This document shows, piece after piece, positions 24,096-32,520 of a stretch of DNA of 64,000 nucleotides. Each line of letters starts with the position of its first letter. Position 1 is the stretch's first letter. The notes beneath the pieces were generated by a model. It saw only the letters and a list, made by a program, of their open reading frames with translations, was not told the origin of the DNA and did not search any database. The DNA is taken from NCBI GenBank assembly GCA_015494295.1, contig WGBO01000018.1:80447-144446 (forward strand), written 5' to 3'. A program made the translations under genes and the position numbers. This stretch comes from Gammaproteobacteria bacterium. Its GTDB lineage: Bacteria > Pseudomonadota > Gammaproteobacteria > DSM-19610.

Positions 24096-25850
24096 TCAGG
24101 CGATGGGGCCGATACCCGGGTTGCCTTCCTGGCCCTTGATAAGGGGCTCGTTGAGCGCCAGGTCGGTGATGGTCTTCTTGTCGCGCAGGTACTCGCTGAC
24201 CACGTCCCAGATCGGGGTGCCGTCCAGCGGCTGGGCGACGCTGGCCCAGCCAGCCACCGAGTATTCCTTGTCGGCGCTGATCGGCTTGCCATTCAGTTCC
24301 ATGTTGCTGATGCGGGAACCCATGCCGGCTTCCGGGTCGATGGCGTACTTGAGGCCGCCAACGCGGACCATGTCGCCACCTTGCTGGTAGTAGGGATCCT
24401 TGTTGAACAGATTGTCGGCGACGTCCTCGAGGATTTCCTTGATGCGGGCGCCGGTCATGTTGTTGAGCGTGACGGTCGGGTAGGTGATGGCGGTCTGGGT
24501 CATCACGTGTTCGAAAGTGATGGCTTCGCCCGGCAGGACGCTGACGCCCCAGCGGAAGCCGGGAGACAGGGAAATTTCCGCGCCCTGTACGTCCATCAAT
24601 GCGTCGCAGATGAGCTGGTCGAAGGTGCCGTTGAAGTTGCCGCGTCGGTACAGCAGCTCGTCCGTGATGGCCAGTTCCTCGGCCAGGCGCGCCTCGTAAG
24701 GGGCACGAACCTGCTTGATGTAGGCTTCCATCTCGGCGTCTGCTTCCAGCAGGTTGGCGAAGATCGGCAGCAGATGGTAGCGGTAGCCCTGGACCTTGCC
24801 GTTGCGCACGTCAAGGTCGAGCACGCCCAGGAACTTGCCGTTGGAGCCGGCGTTGGTGACCAGCGTCTTGCCGCCGGCATTGTCGACGATGACCGGGCGC
24901 GGGATGGCGTCGTGGGTGTGGCCGCCCATGATGGCGTCGATGCCCGTGACACGCGAGGCCATTTTCAGGTCCACGTCCATGCCGTTGTGCGACAGTACGA
25001 TCACCACCTGGGCACCTTCGCCGCGGGCCTGGTCCACCATTTCCTGCATGCGTTCGTCGCGGATGCCGAAGCTCCAGTCCGGCACCATGTAGCGCGGGTT
25101 GGCGATGGGGGTGTAGGGGAAGGCCTGGCCAATGATGGCGGTCGGGACGCCGTTGATGTCCTTGATGACGTAGGGCTTGAAGACCGGCTCTTCCCACTCG
25201 TTGTTGAAGATGTTCTGGGCCACGAAGTCGATGTGCCCCTTGAAATCGTTTTCGATGATCTCGGTGACCCGGTCGGCGCCATAGGTCATTTCCCAGTGCG
25301 CCGTCATGACGTCGACGCCGAGCAGTTTCTGGGCATCGACCATGTCCTGGGCCTTCGTCCAGTAGGAGGTGCCGGAGCCCTGCCAGGTGTCGCCGCCGTC
25401 CAGCAGCAGCGAGCCGGGGCGTTGCGCGCGGATCTTCTTGACCAGTGTGGCGAAGTGGGCGAAGCCGCCGACCTTGCCGTATTTCTTCGCCGCTTCGACA
25501 AAATTCAGGTAGGTGAAGGCGTGCGCCTCGCGGGAGCCCGGCTTGATGCCGTAGTAGGCCAGAAACTTGTCCCCGACCAGGTGCGGCGGCTGGCCGCGCA
25601 TGTTGCCGATACCGAGGTTGATATTCGGTTCACGGAAATAGATCGGCTGCAACTGTGCATGGCAGTCGGTGTAGTGCATCAGCGAGACATTGCCGTAGGG
25701 CGCAATCTCGTACAGATCCTGTGGTTTTGAAGAGGGTGCGACGCCGACGGCCGGGGCGCCCGGCTTGTCGGAGTCGCAGCCGGCCAGCGTAACGCCCGAG
25801 GCGCTGGCTACGGCGAGCATCTGGAGAAATTCGCGACGACTTATGTTCAT
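24096..25850 (-). CDS. soxB: Thiosulfohydrolase SoxB
   Basis: 584 residues. SoxB removes the terminal sulfone from SoxY-bound substrate as sulfate in the periplasm, using two manganese ions. Metallophosphatase motifs are TDCHAQ (D62, H64), LDGGDTWQG, LSHNGMDVD and GGHTHD, followed by the 5'-nucleotidase-like C-terminal domain. The N-terminus MNISRREFLQ is a Tat signal; it is followed by LAGC, so the protein may also be lipid-anchored. A terminator separates it from soxA upstream, so it may be expressed partly on its own. Confidence 0.96.
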   Translation of the reverse strand: MNISRREFLQMLAVASASGVTLAGCDSDKPGAPAVGVAPSSKPQDLYEIAPYGNVSLMHYTDCHAQLQPIYFREPNINLGIGNMRGQPPHLVGDKFLAYYGIKPGSREAHAFTYLNFVEAAKKYGKVGGFAHFATLVKKIRAQRPGSLLLDGGDTWQGSGTSYWTKAQDMVDAQKLLGVDVMTAHWEMTYGADRVTEIIENDFKGHIDFVAQNIFNNEWEEPVFKPYVIKDINGVPTAIIGQAFPYTPIANPRYMVPDWSFGIRDERMQEMVDQARGEGAQVVIVLSHNGMDVDLKMASRVTGIDAIMGGHTHDAIPRPVIVDNAGGKTLVTNAGSNGKFLGVLDLDVRNGKVQGYRYHLLPIFANLLEADAEMEAYIKQVRAPYEARLAEELAITDELLYRRGNFNGTFDQLICDALMDVQGAEISLSPGFRWGVSVLPGEAITFEHVMTQTAITYPTVTLNNMTGARIKEILEDVADNLFNKDPYYQQGGDMVRVGGLKYAIDPEAGMGSRISNMELNGKPISADKEYSVAGWASVAQPLDGTPIWDVVSEYLRDKKTITDLALNEPLIKGQEGNPGIGPIA

Positions 25851-25935
25851 AGTGGTGTTCCCGGGGGTTTTGGCAAGCGGTTGGAAAGTTGTATGGAAGA
25901 CGTGAGGGGAACAAGTTTATTCCCCCCGCCACAAA

Positions 25936-25963
25936 CAAAAAAGCCCGGTCGATGACCGGGCTT
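25936..25963 (-). terminator. Terminator between soxA and soxB
   Basis: On the minus strand a perfect 10-bp stem (AAGCCCGGTC / GACCGGGCTT, 3-nt loop) runs into six T residues, 18 bp after the soxA stop. It should stop most soxXYZA transcripts before soxB. Confidence 0.87.
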
Positions 25964-25980
25964 TGAGGCTGGGTTGCCGC

Positions 25981-26817
25981 TTACTTGCGGGCGCCCGGGC
26001 CGTTGAGTTTCAGGCCGTTGCTCATGTACGTATGGAAGTACTCGAGCGCCTTGTACTCGTCACTCTGGGCCTTGAAGGGCTTGAAGCGCACCTGCTTGTT
26101 GCAGCCGCCGTAACGGCGGTGCAGCGTACCCAGCGCGCCCCATTTTGAGCGGTACACCGGGAAGTGCGTGACGTGACCGAGCGCGGGGCTCAGCAGGTCG
26201 GCGCGGATGCGGTTGCCGGCGTTCCACTGGTGGCAGTCGGCACAGGACATGTTGAGCTGACCACGCTTGGCGTAGAAGTGCTGCTTGCCGCGCTCGTAGG
26301 CCGCCATGGCGGCGGGATCAGCGGGGATCTTCACGTTGATCTTGTTGCCGCGCGAGGTATACGCCATGTAGGCCGCGATGTCCGCGATCTTGCCTTTCTT
26401 CCAGCCCAGCGGCTTTTCACCATTCTTCACGCGGCAGGCGTTGATGGCGCCTTCCAGCGTGACGATCTTGCCGGTCGCCGTATCGAAGTAGGGGTAGTCC
26501 TGCTTGATGCCAATGCCGCCGTTGCGGAAGCAGCTGGCATAGGTCTTGCCATTCTTGAACGGCGTTTCAAACAGTTTCTTGCCCTTGTCGATGCTGAGTT
26601 CGTAGGGCGGGAACTCCTCGATGGCTTCCCACTGCGAGCGGGAAGCCTGATCGATGGCGTACACGCCGTTGGCGAACTCCTGGAACGGAACGTCGGGGAA
26701 CCGCTTGGCGAAATAGCTGCGGAACTCTTTCAGGTCTTGCTGCGGACTGGCCTGAACCGTGGCCGATGCCGAGAACAGCAGGCCGAGGGTTGTGGCAAGG
26801 GTGAGCAGTTTCTTCAT
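25981..26817 (-). CDS. soxA: Sulfur-oxidation diheme-family cytochrome SoxA (single-heme form)
   Basis: 278 residues with a Sec signal (about 1-23). SoxA with SoxX conjugates thiosulfate to the SoxY cysteine. Only one heme motif is present, CADCH (C192-H196). The position of the second heme in longer SoxA proteins is replaced by two single cysteines (C96 in ASCFRNGG, C128 in NACRVKNG) that likely form a disulfide. The active-site persulfide ligand is C239 in RRYGGCN. Last gene of soxXYZA. Confidence 0.95.
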   Translation of the reverse strand: MKKLLTLATTLGLLFSASATVQASPQQDLKEFRSYFAKRFPDVPFQEFANGVYAIDQASRSQWEAIEEFPPYELSIDKGKKLFETPFKNGKTYASCFRNGGIGIKQDYPYFDTATGKIVTLEGAINACRVKNGEKPLGWKKGKIADIAAYMAYTSRGNKINVKIPADPAAMAAYERGKQHFYAKRGQLNMSCADCHQWNAGNRIRADLLSPALGHVTHFPVYRSKWGALGTLHRRYGGCNKQVRFKPFKAQSDEYKALEYFHTYMSNGLKLNGPGARK

Positions 26818-26869
26818 GATTTGTCTGCCTCCGGTATAGGTGGTAGTCGGTTGGATCGCCAGATATGAC

Positions 26870-27181
26870 TCAGGCGATCGCTTTCTCGGCGGAGTCTTTC
26901 TCGCCCTTGTTGTCGACCCAGCTCAGCTTGATGATATCGCCCTTCTTGGCGCCATGAAGCTTGAACTGCAGGAAAGGACGCTTGGAAACCGCGGGACCCC
27001 ACAGCGCCGTCAGCACGACGGTGCCATTCAGTTCGCAGACCACTTCCTGGATGAAATGGGCGGGAATCTTCTTGCCCGTTTTCTTGTCTTTGCGCATACC
27101 GGTTTCCATGGGGTGCTCGATCAGCGCGCTGACCTTGGTGACCTTGTCGCCGGCTTTTGCCCGAATCTTGATAGTTGACAT
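26870..27181 (-). CDS. soxZ: Sulfur carrier complex subunit SoxZ
   Basis: 103 residues, small all-beta partner of SoxY. MSTIKIRAKAGDKVTKVSAL, EHPMETGMRKD and IPAHFIQEV are conserved SoxZ sequences. No signal peptide: it is exported with SoxY through the Tat pathway. The chosen ATG follows a GAAAG ribosome site in the soxY-soxZ gap. The frame extends 13 codons upstream but that part is not SoxZ-like. Confidence 0.95.
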   Translation of the reverse strand: MSTIKIRAKAGDKVTKVSALIEHPMETGMRKDKKTGKKIPAHFIQEVVCELNGTVVLTALWGPAVSKRPFLQFKLHGAKKGDIIKLSWVDNKGEKDSAEKAIA

Positions 27182-27203
27182 GTTTCTTTCCTCTGAATCC
27201 TGG

Positions 27204-27668
27204 TTAACCGCCGCAACCACCGATGGTGATCTTGACCTCTTTCTGCGCGCTGTACAGTTTTCCGCCAGCCTTCACGACGGCAATGACATTGGATGTCTTG
27301 CCCATCTTGATGCGCGTGTTGATGAAACCTTCCACGCCCGGGCCGAGGATGAACGAAGCGGTCAGCGGGGATGCATTCTTTTCGACCAGAATGCTGATGG
27401 ACTCGATGTCGTCGAGCTGGCTGAACACCTTGACGGGCACCACGGCGCTGTTCTCGCCGAGGTCCGGCGCATCGATCTGAACCTTGTCCGATCTGGTCAT
27501 GGCGTGCGAGCCGGCGAGGGCGTCGAGGGCCGCGTCCACGGTGGTGGCCTTGAAGGCGTTGCTCGGCCAGGCGGCAAGAACGACGCGCGGGGTCAGCAGG
27601 CCCGCGCCCATGGCGGCGCTCACGGCACCGACAGCGACGGAGCCTTTCAGAAAGGTTCTGCGTTTCAT
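27204..27668 (-). CDS. soxY: Sulfur carrier protein SoxY
   Basis: 154 residues. Tat signal MKRRTFLKGSVAVGAV; the mature protein ends in the swinging-arm motif GGCGG, whose Cys carries the sulfur substrate through the Sox cycle. The C-terminal location and the glycine flanks are intact. It lies 41 bp after soxX and 22 bp before soxZ in one operon. ATG 27668 was preferred to the longer frame because it puts the twin Arg at residues 3-4. Confidence 0.96.
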   Translation of the reverse strand: MKRRTFLKGSVAVGAVSAAMGAGLLTPRVVLAAWPSNAFKATTVDAALDALAGSHAMTRSDKVQIDAPDLGENSAVVPVKVFSQLDDIESISILVEKNASPLTASFILGPGVEGFINTRIKMGKTSNVIAVVKAGGKLYSAQKEVKITIGGCGG

Positions 27669-27709
27669 GTTAATCACTGGTTGTCTCTCCTGATTGGACT
27701 GCACGCTGC

Positions 27710-28090
27710 CTAGAGCGTGTAGATAAACTCAACAATTTTATCGATCTCGCTTTCGCTGAGAATCTTGTGACGACCGAACGGCGGCATGATGGTGTTCGGG
27801 TTGGCCTTGGTGGCGTCCCAGATCTGGGCGCGCAGCTTGGCCTTGTCCGGGAAACGGGCCTTCATGGCCAGCAGGGGCGGGCCAATGTTACCGGCCAGCT
27901 TGCCGCCTTCGATCTGGTGACACGCGAGGCAGTTGCCCTTCTTGCGGTCGAACGCAAGAGCCTTTCCCTGTTCGGTGACCGAAGCAGCTTGTGCCTCGGC
28001 TGCGGTACCGGTGACCGGGAACAACGCAAGGCTGCCCGCAATCGCCAGCGCGGAGCTTGCTGTCTTCAGGATGCTGGGGAATTTCCGCAT
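27710..28090 (-). CDS. soxX: Sulfur-oxidation cytochrome SoxX
   Basis: 126 residues with a signal peptide (about 1-31). One c-type heme motif, CLACH (C54-H58), and the distal Met in NTIMPPFG (M102). SoxX takes the electrons from SoxA. It is the first gene of the leftward soxXYZA operon, preceded by AAGGAGG-type ribosome site and a consensus promoter 120 bp upstream. Confidence 0.94.
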   Translation of the reverse strand: MRKFPSILKTASSALAIAGSLALFPVTGTAAEAQAASVTEQGKALAFDRKKGNCLACHQIEGGKLAGNIGPPLLAMKARFPDKAKLRAQIWDATKANPNTIMPPFGRHKILSESEIDKIVEFIYTL

Positions 28091-28129
28091 CTTTATCCTC
28101 CTTACAATGCGCTTTCAGTGTGGTTGTTG

Positions 28130-28152
28130 TGCCAGCAGACTGGCATTTTTTT
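28130..28152 (+). terminator. Hairpin in the soxX 5' leader, reads as plus-strand terminator
   Basis: TGCCAG / CTGGCA with loop CAGA is followed by seven T on the plus strand. No plus-strand gene ends here. In the sox transcript the same hairpin sits in the 5' leader about 40 nt before the ATG, preceded by an A-run. It could block antisense entry into the sox promoter or protect the sox mRNA 5' end. Confidence 0.6.
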
Positions 28153-28211
28153 GCGGGGCTGGAAAGCCAGGCACGCAATCATGAACCTGCAATAATCCCA
28201 ATAGTTTCGCG

Positions 28212-28240
28212 ACTATAGCCCTCTGTTTCCAGTGAGTCAA
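28212..28240 (-). promoter_or_regulatory. Sigma-70 promoter of soxXYZA
   Basis: On the minus strand TTGACT (28240-28235), a 17-bp spacer and TATAGT (28217-28212). Both boxes differ from consensus by one base. The start site would be near 28205, giving a leader of about 115 nt. Confidence 0.75.
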
Positions 28241-28372
28241 AGCACGCGATGCAATCGCCTGCGCGAGTCAGGCGGGACTCGCCAACTGCCCGAGGCGGGA
28301 GTCCGGATCCACGCCGCGCGCGGACGGGTCTTTTCCCAGGTCACTAGCGCGAGGACGGGGTTTGCCCGGGTT

Positions 28373-29821
28373 TTATTCCCGTTTTACGCGCTGCGCCAGC
28401 AGGGATTTGAAATCGTGCAGCCGCGCCCGGATGCGCGCCTGGTCGTAGTCCTTGACGCCCTTCAGTCGCAGGGCCTGTTCGAGCTGGTCGATCGCAAGGT
28501 GCAGGTTTCCCTTCATGTAATAGAGTTCGGCGGAGGCGAAACGCGTCTCCCAGGCCGGGCCGGCGATGCTGGTGGCGCGGGCCCAGAGCTTGTAGATTGC
28601 TTCGGTGCGGGCGTGTTCGTCCTTCAGCAGGTCAAGGATCACCTCGCGGGCCTGCCCCGCCTTGCCGGCAAGCAGCAGGGCTTCGGCGTAATACTGTCCC
28701 ACCACGGGGTCGCCGGGATACAGGCGCATGGTGTCGCTCAACAGCTCCAGGGCCCGTGAGACCTCGCCCTCGTCCATCAGCAGGTCGGTCAGGGTGGTGC
28801 GGTAAAGAATCCTGTCGGGATCCTGGCGCCGCAGTGCTTCCAGTTCGCGTCGTGCGCGCGCCCGGTCGCCGGTTCGCCAGCTGGCGAGGGCGAAGCCGTA
28901 GCGCCGGGCCGGTCCCCTGGCCAGGTCGAGGGCACGCAGCAGGCTGGCCGGGTTCCGGGAGGAGAGCGCCGCCAGTCTCATCTTGGCCAGCTCGAACTCG
29001 AGTGAGTCCCGTTGCTTGCCGCTCCCGTACTGCTGTGCCCGCTCACTGGACTCGGCGATACGGTCGGTTGTAACCGGGTGAGTGCTGAGGAATTCCGGAA
29101 TGCTGGCGCTGCCGTACAGGCGGGTGGTCTGGTACAGGCGCTCGAAAAAGGCCGGCATGCCGTAAGGGTCGATATCGGCGCGGGCCAGGGTTTGAATGCC
29201 GATCCGGTCGGCTTCCTTTTCGTTGGCGCGGGTAAAGTTGAGCTGGTGCTGGATGCTGCCGGCCTGTACCGCGGAAGCCGCGGCGATACCGGCGTCGGCG
29301 CTGCCGGTCGCCGCACCCAGCAGGATGGCGGCGATGGTCGCGGCCGCGGTCGGCAGGCTCAGTTGCCGCGCCGATTCGTAGGCGCGCAGCAGGTGCCGCT
29401 GGGTCACGTGTGCGATTTCGTGCGCGATTACCCCCGCCAGTTCGCTTTCGTTCTCCGCCGCCAGCAGCAGGCCGGTGTGTACGCCAATGCGCCCGCCGGG
29501 TCCGGCGAAGGCGTTGATGGACGGGTCGTCCACCACGAAAAAGGTGAAAGGGTAGTTGGGCGTATCGCTGGCGGCGACCAGCCGCGCCCCGAGTTGGCTG
29601 ATGTAGCGGTTGATATGGGGGTCGGCCACCAGTTTTGCCTGGCTGCGCACGCTGCGCATGAAAGCCTCGCCCAGCTCCTGTTCCTGCACCGGGGAAATCA
29701 GTGCGCCGCTGGAGTCTCCGAAGTCGGGGAGCTGGTCGGCGGATATCTCGCTGGAGGCCATGCGGGGAAATGCCACTGACAGAAGCGCCAGGGCCGCGAT
29801 CTGAAGGGTGCGACGTATCAT
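28373..29821 (-). CDS. bepA: BepA-like M48 metalloprotease with TPR domain
   Basis: 482 residues. A signal peptide (about 1-24) precedes an M48 peptidase domain with the zinc motif HEIAH near residue 134 and the third ligand Glu in ANEKEAD. The C-terminal 200 residues are helical repeats of TPR type. BepA in E. coli is a periplasmic protease/chaperone that helps assemble or remove LptD and other outer-membrane proteins. ATG 29821 starts the signal peptide; a longer frame to 29896 is not signal-like. It lies upstream of sox on the same strand but has its own gap of 280 bp before soxX. Confidence 0.9.
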   Translation of the reverse strand: MIRRTLQIAALALLSVAFPRMASSEISADQLPDFGDSSGALISPVQEQELGEAFMRSVRSQAKLVADPHINRYISQLGARLVAASDTPNYPFTFFVVDDPSINAFAGPGGRIGVHTGLLLAAENESELAGVIAHEIAHVTQRHLLRAYESARQLSLPTAAATIAAILLGAATGSADAGIAAASAVQAGSIQHQLNFTRANEKEADRIGIQTLARADIDPYGMPAFFERLYQTTRLYGSASIPEFLSTHPVTTDRIAESSERAQQYGSGKQRDSLEFELAKMRLAALSSRNPASLLRALDLARGPARRYGFALASWRTGDRARARRELEALRRQDPDRILYRTTLTDLLMDEGEVSRALELLSDTMRLYPGDPVVGQYYAEALLLAGKAGQAREVILDLLKDEHARTEAIYKLWARATSIAGPAWETRFASAELYYMKGNLHLAIDQLEQALRLKGVKDYDQARIRARLHDFKSLLAQRVKRE

Positions 29822-29905
29822 GCGGAGGTCAGCATAACGCAGCACCGGTATGACGCCAAGATATTGTTTTGGCGGGGAGTATGGACGAATATTCATCGGG
29901 GCGGG

Positions 29906-29933
29906 TTGACAGATGACGGTAATGCCTTAAAAA
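29906..29933 (+). promoter_or_regulatory. Candidate promoter of the rhodanese gene
   Basis: A perfect -35 TTGACA (29906-29911) is followed after 16 bp by TAAAAA. The surrounding sequence is markedly A+T rich. It points rightward and away from bepA. Confidence 0.5.
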
Positions 29934-29964
29934 TATTAGAAACTACTAATATATGGGTGAGAGC

Positions 29965-30318
29965 ATGTTCGGAATTCAGGAAGTCGACGCGACACAGCTT
30001 GCAGGTATGATGGAAAACGGGACGGAAAGTTTCCGGCTGATCGATGTGCGCAGCGCAAACGAGATGGCGCAGGGAATGCTTCCGGGGGCGGAAGCCATGC
30101 CCATGCACCTGGTGCCATTGCGAGTCGATGAGTTGCGCGATGCGGAGAAGATCGTCGTTTACTGTCGAACCGGTGCACGATCGGCGCAGGTTTGCGCGTT
30201 TTTGCAGCAGCAGGGTGTCGATCACGCCATCAACCTGCGCGGGGGGATTGTTGACTGGTATCGCCAGGGATTTCCGATCGAGGCGCCATCCGCCGAAGCC
30301 GCGACTGCCGGTGACTGA
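29965..30318 (+). CDS. Single-domain rhodanese-like sulfurtransferase
   Basis: 117 residues without a signal peptide. The rhodanese core has LIDVRSANEM, the active-site loop CRTGARS (C67) and INLRGGIVDW. Such proteins move sulfane sulfur from thiosulfate or persulfides to acceptors. It precedes tusA, itself a persulfide carrier, and follows the sox region, which supports a role in sulfur handling. ATG 29965 has a GGTGA ribosome site; ATG 29953 has none. Confidence 0.88.
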   Translation: MFGIQEVDATQLAGMMENGTESFRLIDVRSANEMAQGMLPGAEAMPMHLVPLRVDELRDAEKIVVYCRTGARSAQVCAFLQQQGVDHAINLRGGIVDWYRQGFPIEAPSAEAATAGD

Positions 30319-30397
30319 TCTCGCCGGACTCCCGCCGGACGGGTTGTCCGGATGCGGCAAAAGGCTATCCAGAAAGGGGTATCCGGGCGCTTTTCAC

Positions 30398-30426
30398 TTG
30401 CGTTTGCGCCCTACTTACCTTATAAG
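30398..30426 (+). promoter_or_regulatory. Promoter of tusA
   Basis: TTGCGT (30398-30403), a 17-bp spacer and TATAAG (30421-30426), 67 bp before tusA. Confidence 0.6.
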
Positions 30427-30493
30427 TACGGGCCTTCAAGCCTAACCACCCAACAGGTTTCAACCTGGAACATACGTTAAGGAGCACTTTACG

Positions 30494-30724
30494 ATGGCAA
30501 ATTTTGACGAAGAACTAGACGCATCCGGCCTGAACTGCCCGCTGCCGATCCTGCGCGCCAAGAAGGCACTGGGAACGCTGGAGAGTGGTAAGGTGCTGCA
30601 CATCATTGCGACCGACCCGGGTTCCGTGAAGGATTTCGAGGCTTTCGCCAAGCAGACCGGCAATGAGCTGATCGAATCCAAGGAAGTTGGCGGCAAGTAC
30701 GAGTTTCTGATCAAGAAAGCGTAA
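30494..30724 (+). CDS. tusA: Sulfur carrier protein TusA
   Basis: 76 residues, TusA/SirA fold. The persulfide Cys lies in the family motif LNCPLPIL (C15), after the usual LDASGL segment. TusA passes sulfane sulfur to TusBCD/DsrEFH, DsrC or other targets; in sulfur oxidisers it is a central cytoplasmic carrier. AAGGAG lies 8 bases before the ATG. It is transcribed alone, between a consensus-like promoter and a very strong terminator. Confidence 0.96.
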   Translation: MANFDEELDASGLNCPLPILRAKKALGTLESGKVLHIIATDPGSVKDFEAFAKQTGNELIESKEVGGKYEFLIKKA

Positions 30725-30741
30725 GATCGGCCATATCCTGA

Positions 30742-30778
30742 AAGCGGCGCCGGGGCTTTTCCCCGGCGCCGCTTTTTT
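30742..30778 (+). terminator. Terminator of tusA
   Basis: A perfect 14-bp stem starting AAGCGGCGCCGGGG with a 5-nt loop, followed by six T residues. Confidence 0.92.
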
Positions 30779-30789
30779 GTGTCTGCAAA

Positions 30790-30816
30790 TAAAAAACCCC
30801 GGCATGGGGCCGGGGT
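30790..30816 (-). terminator. Terminator of the leftward FadL-type porin gene
   Basis: On the minus strand an 8-bp stem (ACCCCGGC / GCCGGGGT) with loop of 5, then a T-run (A-run 30790-30796 on the plus strand). It lies 25 bp beyond the porin stop. Confidence 0.83.
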
Positions 30817-30841
30817 CGAAAGCGCGGGTGCGAAAGGGAGG

Positions 30842-32227
30842 TCAGAGGTTCCAGACCACCTGGGCGCTGAGGATATCCACCGAGGCGTCGTATTCGCCGC
30901 TGATGGTGCCGGTGCTTGGCGTGCCATGGGCCAGTTTCGGATCTTTCACGAACAGGTGCGAGTAACCGACATCGATGGCCATGGTCGGGGACATGCGGTA
31001 GCCGAAGCCCAGCGAGACCCAGGTGCGATCCTCGCCCGGAATGCGCGGGGTGCGGTGGCCGTCGTTGGGGATGGGGCTCTCATCGAAGGCCACGCCGCCC
31101 CGGAAGGTCCAGGCGCTGTTGTGGCGGTAGTCGAAGCCGAGCGCGTAACGCATGTTGTCGTTCCAGCTTTCGTCCACCACGGTATCCGGCTGGAAGCCGT
31201 CATACTCGACGCGCAGTTCCTGGAACGAACTCCAGCCGGTCCAGGTGGCGTCGGCCATGACGGACCACTGTTCATTCAGGTCGTGGTAGATGCTGATCGA
31301 GGCCGTCTGCGGCAGGTCGATGGCTGCCCCCACATTGTCGTTGACGAACACCGGGAAGTTGCCGCCGGTGAACAGCGGATCTGCGTTACGGAAGCTGGCG
31401 TCTCCCTTGAGTTGCTGGCTGACCTGCGAGCGGTAGGCCAGGCCGATGCGGGTGTTGCTGGTAGGCTCGTACAGCAGGCCGGCGTTGAAGCCGCCCGACC
31501 AGTCATCGCCCTCGATTTTGGCAATGGCGTCGTTGCCCTGCGGGGTCAGGCCCAGGCCCGCGCAGGTCGCCGCGGCCGTCGCGGCGTCGAGGCCGAGACC
31601 AGCCGGTGGCGGCGCCTGCAGCGCCGGGATACACAGGCTGCCCTGGTCGATGGCCTGGGTCAGCTCGGCCTCCATGTACTGGAAGTTGACGCCAAAGCCC
31701 ACCGACAGCGAGTCGCTGACCTTGAGTGCGATCGAGGGATTGATGTTGATGGTGGCGACTTCGGACTTGATGGCCTGGTAGCGGCCCACCCAGTCATCGT
31801 CGTACTGGGTCGCCAGGCCGAATGGCACGCTGACGCCCAGGCCCACCACCAGGCGTTCATTCAGTGGCATGGTGAAATAGAAGTTGGGCACCACGCCCAG
31901 TTCGCCGCCGTCACCGCCGTCACCGCCCGTGGCGACCGGGTTGCCGATGGGGTCGGTGGCGCTGCCCTTGAACTCCGCCTGGGGCGAAACGAGGTGCAGG
32001 CCGCCAACGATCTGTTTCGGCAGCCGGGTCATGCCGGCCGGGTTGAAGTAGATGGTGGAGGCGTCGTTGGCAATCGCCGCGCCGCCAGCGAAAGCGTTGC
32101 CCATCTGGCTGGCGCTCTGTTCGATGAGGGCAAAGCCCGCCGCCATGGCGCCGGGTGCCGCCAGCAGGGTCAGGATTCCGGCGGATGCGAGATGAAGTGA
32201 CAGGAATCTGGCTTTCGGTTCAGGCAT
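30842..32227 (-). CDS. OmpP1/FadL-family outer-membrane transport protein
   Basis: 461 residues. The signal peptide (about 1-29, ending AMA) is followed by the classical FadL N-terminus AGFALIEQSASQMGNAFAG and STIYFNPAGMTRL. The predicted 14-strand barrel ends in VDILSAQVVWNL. This is the closest of the three paralogues to true fatty-acid FadL. An acidic Gly-rich loop (GGDGGDGG, about residues 101-108) lies between early strands. AAAGGAG lies upstream of the ATG. It diverges from the next FadL gene across a 293-bp gap in which I see no further gene. Confidence 0.92.
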   Translation of the reverse strand: MPEPKARFLSLHLASAGILTLLAAPGAMAAGFALIEQSASQMGNAFAGGAAIANDASTIYFNPAGMTRLPKQIVGGLHLVSPQAEFKGSATDPIGNPVATGGDGGDGGELGVVPNFYFTMPLNERLVVGLGVSVPFGLATQYDDDWVGRYQAIKSEVATININPSIALKVSDSLSVGFGVNFQYMEAELTQAIDQGSLCIPALQAPPPAGLGLDAATAAATCAGLGLTPQGNDAIAKIEGDDWSGGFNAGLLYEPTSNTRIGLAYRSQVSQQLKGDASFRNADPLFTGGNFPVFVNDNVGAAIDLPQTASISIYHDLNEQWSVMADATWTGWSSFQELRVEYDGFQPDTVVDESWNDNMRYALGFDYRHNSAWTFRGGVAFDESPIPNDGHRTPRIPGEDRTWVSLGFGYRMSPTMAIDVGYSHLFVKDPKLAHGTPSTGTISGEYDASVDILSAQVVWNL

Positions 32228-32520
32228 CGGAAGCTCCTTTGAATTGTTGTGTAGCCGCTACGGATCTTGAGCATATCGCCCCGTACCCGGTTAATACAAG
32301 CATAATCGACTCAAAAACTGCATGTGAAAAATACGCTAAGTATCAGGAAACCCTAATAGATAAAGCCCGGCACAGATATTGCTTTTCGCTCAATGAGGAA
32401 TTGACAGCCTGACCCTTTTTGCGACATGTTTGTAGCGAATACCCCAAGCGGGTGTTGCAAGAATACAACGGGAAGGCAGGCGCCATATTGAAAACCCTAA
32501 TTCAAGAGAGGAAAGGACCT

